Positions 1-7,400 of a DNA stretch of 19,613 nucleotides are shown in pieces (the first letter of the stretch is position 1; every line of letters begins with the position of its first letter). The stretch lies in NCBI GenBank assembly GCA_002336475.1, contig DDCX01000089.1, positions 4,102-23,714 on the forward strand, written 5' to 3'. The stretch is from Flavobacteriales bacterium UBA1995. GTDB taxonomy: Bacteria > Bacteroidota > Bacteroidia > Flavobacteriales_D > Sanyastnellaceae. The notes under the pieces were generated by a model, which was not told the DNA's origin, ran no database searches, and saw nothing but the letters and a program-made list of their open reading frames with translations. Made by a program: the position numbers and the translations under genes.

Positions 1-64
1 AGCCGAGCGAGAATTTCGAGTCTTGTTTAGCGACGTTCCGCGCTGATCAACGCTGATTGGCGCC
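1..64. other. Left edge, no gene supported
   Basis: These bases lie downstream of the minus-strand ferredoxin stop. I see no open frame with recognisable protein content on either strand. The only structure is a short direct repeat, CGCTGAT at 41-47 and again at 51-57. The stretch could be an intergenic region or the last codons of a gene outside the window. Confidence 0.4.
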
Positions 65-412
65 TCAGAGGTGCATGAAGGCTTTCTTGGCCAGGAGCTG
101 ATCCTCGGATTCGCGGTGGTCGGGGTCGTCGACACAGCAATCCACGGGACAGACCGCTGCGCATTGGGGTTCGTCGTGGAAGCCCACACACTCTGTGCAC
201 TTGTCTGTGGTGATGTAATACACATCCATGCTGCCAGGTTCCTGTGTGGCATCGGCATCGATGGCACCTGCAGAAGGGTGGGTTCCCGATCCCTTCAGAC
301 CGGTTCCGTCGGCAAAAGTCCACTCCGCTCCACCTTCATAGATGGCATTGTTGGGACATTCTGGTTCGCAAGCCCCGCAGTTGATGCAGGCGTCTGTAAT
401 CATAATGGCCAT
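65..412 (-). CDS. YfhL-type 2[4Fe-4S] ferredoxin
   Basis: A 115-residue soluble electron carrier predicted to bind two 4Fe-4S clusters. The first cluster motif is CxxCxxCxxxCP at C9, C12, C15 and C19. The second is C72xxC75, an eight-residue spacer, then C84xxxC88P, followed by a DCC at 91-93. The long second spacer (VGFHDEPQ) and the CPVDCCVDDPDH stretch are hallmarks of the YfhL/FdxA-like ferredoxins widespread in Gram-negative bacteria. About 50 residues separate the clusters, which fits the Bacteroidota version of about 115 residues. The start is preceded by AGAAAGAAGAG, a weak purine-rich ribosome site. It is transcribed divergently from the acyl-CoA reductase about 100 bp away. The redox partner cannot be told from sequence; supplying electrons to a neighbour is inference only. 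Confidence 0.9.
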   Translation of the reverse strand: MAIMITDACINCGACEPECPNNAIYEGGAEWTFADGTGLKGSGTHPSAGAIDADATQEPGSMDVYYITTDKCTECVGFHDEPQCAAVCPVDCCVDDPDHRESEDQLLAKKAFMHL

Positions 413-447
413 GGTACTCTTCTTTCTGTAAGGCGATATTGCCGCTG

Positions 448-455
448 CAAAAATA
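448..455 (-). promoter_or_regulatory. Candidate -7 box of the ferredoxin gene
   Basis: Read on the minus strand the bases are TATTTTTG, a full match to the Bacteroidota -7 consensus TAnnTTTG. Transcription would start near 444 and give a leader of about 32 nt before the ferredoxin ATG. I see no clear TTG -33 element at the expected 17-23 bp distance, so the call rests on one box. Confidence 0.4.
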
Positions 456-515
456 ACCGGTTACCCCCTCAGGATGTTGACCACATCTTTGCAAATCCCA
501 CAAGAATTGTCATTC

Positions 516-1565
516 ATGTTAACTGAGACTTCAAAATTGGACGTGCAGCGCGCAGAGAAATTGCTGCTAGAACTGGCCAATGGCCTGCAATCCGTGACCG
601 AAGGGCAACCTCAAGAAGCGTGGTTGCCCCTTGCAGCTGCGGTGGATAGCGCGGTCAATTTAAACGGTTGGTTTACCCCCGAGCAGGTCCGATTTGCGCT
701 CGAAGCGTGGGTTAAAGCCCTGCAGCCCGATGCGGTGGAGGCGTGGTTGGGCAGCTTACCGGCCAAAAGTTCAGGCGGTGCTGTGACCTTGGGCATCGTC
801 ATGGCGGGCAACATCCCTTTGGTAGGGTTGCACGATTTGATCTGTGGGGTTGTTTCCGGTCACCGGGTTCAATTGAAGCCCAGCCGCGACGATGCGGGCC
901 TGACCGCGGCGCTGCTGTCTTGCTGGTCCAAAGTCTTTCCGGGTCTTCAGGAACAGGTGACCATTGCAGAGGCGGCATTGCGTGATTTTGATGCAGTGAT
1001 CGCCACCGGTAGCCGCAACAGCGGACGGTATTTCCAGCATTACTTCGGGAAGGTGCCCCACATCATTCGCGGACAAAGGACCTCGGTGGCGGTGCTAGAT
1101 GGCAGCGAATCCCACGAGGATATGGTGGCATTGGCCGGTGACATCTTCCAGTATTTCGGACTCGGTTGCCGCAACGTGACCCAGGTCTTTGTGCCGAAAG
1201 ACTTTGACCTCGATCGGCTGTTCGCTGCATTTGTGGATTGGGACCACACTGCCAGCCACAACCGTTACTACAACAACTACACCTACCACAAGGCCCTGTG
1301 GCTCATGGAGGCTGTGGACTTGCTCGAAAACGGATTCATTCTACTCAAAGAAGACGCCGGCTGGGTTTCGCCGGTGGGGGCCTTGCACTATCAACGCTAT
1401 GAGGCGTTGTCTGATGTCGAGGCGCGCCTAGAAGAAGGCAAGGATCAGATTCAATGTCGGGTAGGTCAAGGAGGGATTGATTTTGGAAGCGCTCAGTTCC
1501 CGGGACTGGCAGATTATGCCGACGGGGTGGATGTGATGGCCTTCCTGCTGGCTTTGGAAGCCTAA
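516..1565 (+). CDS. LuxC-like acyl-CoA reductase
   Basis: Predicted 349-residue member of the LuxC/acyl-CoA reductase family, an aldehyde-dehydrogenase-fold group that reduces fatty acyl-CoA or acyl-protein thioesters with NAD(P)H. Visible family marks are GIVMAGNIPLVGLHDLICGV (about residues 93-112), the SGHRVQLKPSRDD stretch, ATGSRNSGRYF, and FGLGCRNVTQ around residue 218, whose Cys is the expected catalytic thiol. VSPVGALHYQRYE and a DGVDVMAFLLALEA end complete the pattern. The frame is open from an upstream ATG at 474, but the ATG at 516 (MLTETSKLDVQRAEKL) gives the usual N-terminus. An imperfect -7 box, CATCTTTG at 484-491, would start transcription between the two ATGs and supports the later start. 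The physiological substrate is unknown; no luciferase or other lux gene is present. DUF4249-type lipoprotein follows after 9 nt. Confidence 0.85.
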   Translation: MLTETSKLDVQRAEKLLLELANGLQSVTEGQPQEAWLPLAAAVDSAVNLNGWFTPEQVRFALEAWVKALQPDAVEAWLGSLPAKSSGGAVTLGIVMAGNIPLVGLHDLICGVVSGHRVQLKPSRDDAGLTAALLSCWSKVFPGLQEQVTIAEAALRDFDAVIATGSRNSGRYFQHYFGKVPHIIRGQRTSVAVLDGSESHEDMVALAGDIFQYFGLGCRNVTQVFVPKDFDLDRLFAAFVDWDHTASHNRYYNNYTYHKALWLMEAVDLLENGFILLKEDAGWVSPVGALHYQRYEALSDVEARLEEGKDQIQCRVGQGGIDFGSAQFPGLADYADGVDVMAFLLALEA

Positions 1566-1574
1566 CTTCGCGGC

Positions 1575-2750
1575 ATGAATCGGATTTCATTGGGGCGGTT
1601 GGGAGCTTGGTTGTTGTTGTGCTTAACCCTGGTCAATACAGGTTGCACCACCGACGTTGAACTCAATGCCCCCTACGAAGAGAGGAGCTTGGCATTTTGT
1701 CTCCTCGATCCTGCAGCCACCGAACAATGGGTGAGGGTCAACCGCACTTGGCTGGGCGAGGGCAACAACTTGGACATCGCTTTGGTGGCCGACAGCAGTG
1801 AATACGCGGCAGGAGAGGTCAACGTCACCGTGGAGCAGTTTCACCCGGACGACATTGCCTTTGAAACTCCGCTGTTGGGTTTTTCGGCCATGGACACCTT
1901 GCTGCAAGACAAGGATGACAACGGGATTTTCTATGGCCCCGAGTACCGGGCCTATCATTTCGAGACACCAGACGGCCTTGACGTGTATGTGGGCAGTTCT
2001 GATGACCTCTACACTTATCGGATGACCGTTGCTTTTGCTGACGGTCGGCTTCCCCTCACTGCTGTGACAACGCTCATTGGTTCATCGCCGGGCAACATCA
2101 GCAATCCGCCGGCGGGCATCCCCGGTTTTAATCTGAATTTCGCCAGCGGCGTTGCAGGTCAGGTGACCTATCCCAATGTGAATTTCAAGTGGTCTTCCAC
2201 ACCCGGGGCCAAGCGTTATGAGGCTTCTGTTGCCGTCTATTTCACAGAGCGCATCTGGGCCGATGCAGCGCATACAGATTTGGTGTCAGAGACCGACCGT
2301 GTGGTGCGCTGGGACTTGGGAGAAGAGACAGCCGACGATGCCGAAGGGGGAGAAGAAATCAAGCTGCCCGTCAATGGCGAGGCTTTCTACCAATTCTTGG
2401 CGAGCCGTTTGGATGCCGACCCACTGATCACCCGTGAATTGGGGGAGTGGAACAACAACATTGACCGAATCAGGGCTTTTGACTTTGTGCTTAGCATTGC
2501 CAACCAAGAACTCGATACTTACCTGGCGGTCAATGCCCCGGTTACGGGAATCATCCAGGAGCGCCCAGTATACACGAACATCGCAGGAGGTTTGGGCCTG
2601 CTGGCCAGCCGGACCCAGCAGTCGGTCGATGGCTTGGGCATTTCTAAGCCCTCCATTCAAGAACTGGTGGAAGGCGAGCATACAGCTGCCCTTCAGTTTT
2701 GCCTGCCCCCTGAAACTGAGGGCGATATCGCCGAATACGCCTGTCCCTGA
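1575..2750 (+). CDS. DUF4249-type outer-membrane lipoprotein
   Basis: A 391-residue predicted lipoprotein. Residues 1-23 form a signal peptide with a hydrophobic core (LGAWLLLCLTL), and LVNTGC places the lipidated Cys at residue 24, so it should sit in the outer membrane or periplasm. The body is beta-rich without transmembrane segments. The overall pattern is that of DUF4249 proteins of Bacteroidota: an early segment on values and 'V.V.rtw', a central 'YPNVNFKWSSTPGAKRYEAS' region, and a late 'Y.NI.GGLGLLASR' motif. These proteins are often found beside a TonB-dependent receptor; none is present here. Only 9 nt separate it from the acyl-CoA reductase, so read-through is likely. No enzymatic function can be proposed. 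Family assignment is by pattern and should be treated as moderately sure. Confidence 0.7.
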   Translation: MNRISLGRLGAWLLLCLTLVNTGCTTDVELNAPYEERSLAFCLLDPAATEQWVRVNRTWLGEGNNLDIALVADSSEYAAGEVNVTVEQFHPDDIAFETPLLGFSAMDTLLQDKDDNGIFYGPEYRAYHFETPDGLDVYVGSSDDLYTYRMTVAFADGRLPLTAVTTLIGSSPGNISNPPAGIPGFNLNFASGVAGQVTYPNVNFKWSSTPGAKRYEASVAVYFTERIWADAAHTDLVSETDRVVRWDLGEETADDAEGGEEIKLPVNGEAFYQFLASRLDADPLITRELGEWNNNIDRIRAFDFVLSIANQELDTYLAVNAPVTGIIQERPVYTNIAGGLGLLASRTQQSVDGLGISKPSIQELVEGEHTAALQFCLPPETEGDIAEYACP

Positions 2751-2773
2751 GTAAGGCGGCAAACAACCATCAT

Positions 2774-2816
2774 CCCGATGTGGATAGCAGCCTTGTCGGG
2801 CGCTGTATCCATCGGG
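2774..2816. other. 15-bp imperfect hairpin between genes
   Basis: Left arm 2774-2791 pairs with right arm 2802-2816: CCCGATG with CATCGGG, GATA with TATC, and CAGC with GCTG. Two small bulges (TG and G) lie on the left side and the loop is 10 nt. It lies 23 nt after the DUF4249-type gene stop and 22 nt before the STAS-like gene ATG. No T-run follows on either strand, so it is not a classical intrinsic terminator, although Bacteroidota terminators can be T-poor. It could end the upstream transcript, protect its 3' end, or act in the leader of the next gene. Confidence 0.5.
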
Positions 2817-2838
2817 TCATTTGCCGGAACTTACACCC

Positions 2839-3318
2839 ATGGCGCACGCATTCACCTACCAGGCTCCTTATGGCGTTTTCCATTTTTCGGATGGACTGCT
2901 GACGGTTGAATTGGCTGAAGACCTTATTGTGGATCTCCCGCTGATGCAGCGTGTGACCGCCCAGCGCATGGAGCTGTTGGGCAGCAGGGAGGTGGCGGAA
3001 TTGATCGTGGTTCCCCGTGCCCATTTGTTGTTGGACCGCGCGGCATTGGCTTGGTTGGCCCAATCCGGCGCCTTGACAGGCGTTCACCACCGCGCCATCG
3101 TCGTGCCCGCGCATTTGCTTGTGTGGCGCGACAGGTTGTATCAAATGATCAGCCGAATGCGACCAAACGTAAAAGTGTTTCGGAACCGACGTGTGGCCAA
3201 AGGGTGGCTTCAAGAACGTGCGGGTACATTCACTCCGCTCACCGCTGCTGTGGGGCCTGAAACTGAGCCTGGCGTGACCGCCACTGAACCCGGTCCGGTT
3301 GCGGTCAGCGAAGGATAA
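2839..3318 (+). CDS. STAS/SpoIIAA-like domain protein
   Basis: A 159-residue cytoplasmic protein without signal peptide or membrane segments. Residues 1-125 show the alternating strand and helix pattern of SpoIIAA-like/STAS proteins common in Bacteroidota (related to DUF7793): a two-strand start (YGVFHFSDGLLTVEL), a helix with MQRVTAQRMELLG, a strand ELIVVPRAHLLL, a helix, the strand HRAIVVPAHLLV, and an ending VKVFRNRRVAKGWLQE. The last 33 residues are a Pro/Thr/Glu/Gly-rich tail with no predicted fold. A TTG at 2821 would add six residues, but the ATG at 2839 is preferred. No anti-sigma kinase or transporter partner lies nearby, so the ligand or partner is unknown. Its stop overlaps the convergent T9SS cargo gene by 14 bp. 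Confidence 0.65.
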   Translation: MAHAFTYQAPYGVFHFSDGLLTVELAEDLIVDLPLMQRVTAQRMELLGSREVAELIVVPRAHLLLDRAALAWLAQSGALTGVHHRAIVVPAHLLVWRDRLYQMISRMRPNVKVFRNRRVAKGWLQERAGTFTPLTAAVGPETEPGVTATEPGPVAVSEG

Positions 3319-4372
3319 AGCGAACGGGCATTTGGCCCTCCACTGTTGCGCTGTAGGTGCCCGGCGCCCATGCTTCTGAAGGGAGTGGGCTAATGCCGTT
3401 ATGGGTTTCAATTGACCCCTCAAACACAAGGCGTCCAGCAATGTCATGGACCTTCACCGATACAGGGCTGTTCCCCTGATGTTGCAAAGCGATGCGTGTG
3501 CCTGCTGTCGCTGGGTTGGGTACTGCAGAAATGGCCGTGATACTGGCCTCAGATAAGCCAGAAGGCTCAGCACTTCCTGGTTTGAACTGCCAGATTCCTG
3601 GCACGCCAGCCAGCACTTGCACGGAAAGAACGGGCATGCCTTCTCCAGCAGCATACCATTCGTAAACCGTCCCCTCACGAGGCAGGCTAAATCCAATGCC
3701 GGCTGCAGGAACGTTGACGGAATCCTGCGCTTCGAAAGAGCGCTTTACCCTCAGGCACTCGAAGCTTCCGCTTGGAAGGACCAAGGTGCCCCAGGCATCG
3801 ACTTCGATGTCAGCAGTTTGGTCGGTGCTGTAATACAGCAGCTCGGGGAGTTCTATCTCAAAGGCTGACGAGCCCTGCAGCGTTGCGCCGTATGTCAATG
3901 GCAAGGGCAGCAGTTCTTCTTCGTCCTCATAGATGACCGGCAAATCGATGAAATCGGTGGTGATGCCCAGCCCAATGGTTTTGTACGCCGACCCTCCAAA
4001 TTCTTGATAGGTGGTGGCCCCAGAGATGGGGATGCCCGTTTCCAAACCCAAATCGGGCAATTCAAAGGCCGTGAAGTGATCGGCCGAAGAGAAGATGAAC
4101 TGGGTCGTAAAACCGGCCTCACTCATCGGGAAGTACTCTGTTTCTTGGTCTCCAGTGGAGATCAGGTCGCTGTAGTCCCAAGTCAATCCAGCACCGCTGT
4201 CCTCGAGCCCATCGGAAAACAGAGGGGGAACGGCTGTGGCCCGCAGGTATGTCTGACCACCTTGTGGCAGGTCAGATGAAGTCAAGACAGGCTGGGCCAC
4301 CAGGGCGCTGGCCCACATCATGAGCACTCCAGTGAGGGCGCAAATCGGAAAGGAGAAAACGGGACGGGTCAT
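3305..4372 (-). CDS. Secreted protein with T9SS type A sorting domain
   Basis: A 355-residue predicted secreted or surface-attached protein. Residues 1-26 form a signal peptide (hydrophobic ALTGVLMMWASALVA, cleavage after AQ likely). The central 220 residues are beta-rich and start with the 'TSSDLPQGGQTYLRA' pattern seen in uncharacterised Bacteroidota secreted proteins; no catalytic motif is visible. The last 81 residues (275-355) are a type A C-terminal sorting domain: SAVPNPATAGTRIAL, SVKVHDIAGRLV, and the final APGTYSATVEGQMPVRFILR. Such proteins cross the outer membrane by the type IX system (PorU sortase removes the domain). It starts 35 nt after the tamB stop on the same strand, so it may be transcribed with tamB. 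Function of the mature region is unknown. Confidence 0.85.
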   Translation of the reverse strand: MTRPVFSFPICALTGVLMMWASALVAQPVLTSSDLPQGGQTYLRATAVPPLFSDGLEDSGAGLTWDYSDLISTGDQETEYFPMSEAGFTTQFIFSSADHFTAFELPDLGLETGIPISGATTYQEFGGSAYKTIGLGITTDFIDLPVIYEDEEELLPLPLTYGATLQGSSAFEIELPELLYYSTDQTADIEVDAWGTLVLPSGSFECLRVKRSFEAQDSVNVPAAGIGFSLPREGTVYEWYAAGEGMPVLSVQVLAGVPGIWQFKPGSAEPSGLSEASITAISAVPNPATAGTRIALQHQGNSPVSVKVHDIAGRLVFEGSIETHNGISPLPSEAWAPGTYSATVEGQMPVRFILR

Positions 4373-4407
4373 AAGGGCAAATTAATGCGCTGCGCCCTGC
4401 AGTAGGG

Positions 4408-7400
4408 CTATGGGGTTTCGCTTTTACGAAACAAATCACGCAGGTGGTCAAATCGAACTTGATACACCGCCCCTAGGCCGTACCGGTAGTTTTCGTCGTT
4501 TTCTAGATCGCTTTCGGGCTTGCTGTAGCCCATGAGTTCCCAGCGTCCGTCGGCGGTCAATTGATAGCGCAGGTCAATCGCACGGGTAAAGTTTTCGGGG
4601 TCTACCTGCAGTCCATCGGGGCTGCGCGCCCCAAGTGTCCCCGAGATTTTCAAACGGTCGTTGAGCAGGTTCAGGCCCAGGTCCATTTCAAACAGGTCCT
4701 CGGTTTGGGCCGCATTGGGGTCGATTACAGACCCCGTTGTCGAGGGCAGATAGCGCAAGCCAATGTTCACGTCCTCGGAGAGGCTGCTCAGCAATTCTGA
4801 CACTCCGGTAGAAACCAAGTCGGTGGCTTGGGCAGCGGCAGCGGCCAGCCCCAAAGTGTTGGTTCTGATTTGGCTCGAAGGAATAAATTGTCCTGCGGCG
4901 AGCAGCGCAAAAGCCTGCCTCTGTGTCTCCTCTGGTGTGGCCAAAGCGGGTTGCACCTGGGCCAAGAGTTCGGGGTCAGCCTTGGCGTAAGTGGGGAATG
5001 CAATGGAGAAGTCCAAATTGGGGCTGGAAAGCTCACCGGAAATGGCCATGCCCACCTCGACTTCCGTCTTGGAAACAGAGGACAACAAGCCCGGCAAGAG
5101 GGGGGCTGGCGAGGCTTTCAATGGAGCAATGGCCAGCAAGTCGAGTTGGGCCTCGTAGGGGTTGCCATCCCAATCAATCCGCCCGCCCGGTGCGACGCCA
5201 ATGGTCTTCGAGAAGAGGTCGCGCAGGCTAAACCTATACTGGCCTTCCAAGATCTCAATCCCTCCCTCCATGGTCAGGGATTGGTTGCGGTTGCTCACAA
5301 AAGACAGGGCGCCTTGGGCGCGGCCATCCACCCGCTCTCCAGCTTGTTGGTCCAGAACGAGAGACAATTCAGCTTCGGGAGTGACTTCAATTTCCAGTTC
5401 CATCGAAAGGTCAAACGGAGGGGGAGAAGGGGCCTCTTCCACTGCAGCATCGCTGCCACCAACGAACCGAATTCCGCTGGGTATGCCGGGTCCATCCATC
5501 GCATCAAGCGGCATCGTGAATTGCGTCCCACCAGCGCTGCGGGCATCGACATTGATGGACATGTATTCTGATGTGCCAAAGACATTCGCGTCGCCTGTCG
5601 CCAGCACTGTGCCGTAGAACAATTTGCTGCGATCGGGTGCCAAATCCATGACCATAAAGTCCTCCGGCAATTCCAGCCCCAAGTCGTAATTCCAATCGGT
5701 AAATCCAGCGTGCAAGACGGAGATGTTGAGCAGAGAGTTTTGGCCATTGGGGTCGGTTATGAGGCCCCTGTCCATTCCGATCAATCCCTTGCTGAAGTCC
5801 AGGTCTCCCCCCAAGCGGTAAGTCACGCCCGTGGCACCGATGAAGACTTCTTGGGCATCGAAAGCCAGGTTGCCTTGTGCGTTGACAGGCGCACCATTTT
5901 CTGGGAGCTGCACCGTCAATCCGCCAGTGGTGGTGCCAATGAGGCCAACACCTGCTTCGGTAAACAGGGGTTGAAGCTGTTCCAGCGGCCATGCCGAAAA
6001 TTCCACATCAATGACGCGAGGGGTGACCATTTGAGCGCTCAAAATTTCTTCCTCGCCCTGAAACTGTTGGAACTCCACCTTGGGCTGTTCGCCCCAAGCC
6101 CCACTCAGGCACAGATCGCCCAGATCAAACCCTTCGAGTTGGGCATCTTCCCATTGGGCCGCTCCCTTGACGGCCAAAGATGAAAGTGCCACATCAAAAG
6201 CGGCGTGCAGCAATCCTGCTCCTTCAGGCAGTTCCAATCCTAGGGGCGGCCCCAGCATCGAGAGCCAAGGAGCCAGCGGCAGCCGGTCCAGTTGCACTGA
6301 GATTTCGGAAGCGCTGCTTGTGTTTTTGCTCTGAACGGTCAACAGCCCCTCGCGGCCATTCAGCCTGAGGTCATCGACGACCATGGAAGTCCATTCCGTG
6401 TTTTGCCATTCCAGCTTGGGTGCCGATCCCGGGGAGAGCGACCACGTTGCACCGGCAAAACTGAGGTTCAATTGTTTGGGCACAACCACGTGAATGTTGT
6501 CGTTTTTGAGGTGGTGCACCAAGGCCAAGTCCACAGGAATGGTGCCATTCCACGACGCGCGGAATTCTGAACCAGAGCTCAGTTCAACGTCGGCAGAAAG
6601 TGTCAATTCCTCTAGGACGCCCCACTGGTTGTGCCGCACACTGTCGGCATAAAACTGCCACGCCATCGGGCGTTTCCCACCGCTTCCTTCGAGGATGAGG
6701 TTGTGTGCCCGAAAGTCTCCCAGGTGCAAGGGGCGCAGGTCCAACAGAAATCCGATCTCGCCATTTCGATGCTGGATTTCGACATGTGAGCCCCGTCCAA
6801 TGGACCATTGACCGTGGCTGTAACGCTCGAGCAGGTCGTCCCTCCAAACGGTCAGATTTGCCGTCCAGTCAGAAGGACTGGCCCCTTCATTTGCAGCCTT
6901 TGAGCCCCAGCGAGCGGCAGTGGCTTTGGTGATGATTTCGCCGGAGACCAGGGCGTCTAGCAAGGGCGTTTTCCATGCCTCTAAGGCGTTGGGTCCGTCT
7001 ATGTGACCCTCGACGACGTCGCCTTCTAGGTCCACTTCAAAGTGGTGTCGATCCCCGCGTCCGCGTGCATGGAACCGCTGCATAGAAAGGGGGGCACCTT
7101 GGCGCTGGCGCCCATCAAATCCGGGCAAGGGGATGAACCTGGCGCCGTTCAAATCGACATGACCCCACCAAGAATCTATGCCGCCGTTGTGGTCCACCTT
7201 GACCTCTCCGGAGGTTCCCCAGCCTCCATAAAGCTCCAATCCCTCTGTGAGCAGGAGAGGCGCTGTACGGGCGTTCAAATCCCAGTGCACATCTGTGCCC
7301 TGATGGAGGTCAGGAACCGCTGAAAGTTCCAGTGTGCCGTTCGCGGTCAAAGCACCTGTTTGGTTGCCGCCCCGGTATGCGCTCCATGTTCCCCCGAGAT

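Noticed and set aside
2770..3447. Minus-strand frame of 225 codons opposite the STAS-like gene
   Set aside because: It spans the hairpin and two real gene ends, and the protein is rich in His, Arg and Gln with no domain pattern.
4394..4408. Small hairpin GCCCT/AGGGC at the tamB stop
   Set aside because: Only five base pairs with no T-run, so it cannot be told from chance.
4828..5571. Open frame of 247 codons on the plus strand inside tamB, and a similar one at 7649-8392
   Set aside because: Both are opposite the continuous tamB frame, without family motifs, promoter or ribosome site.
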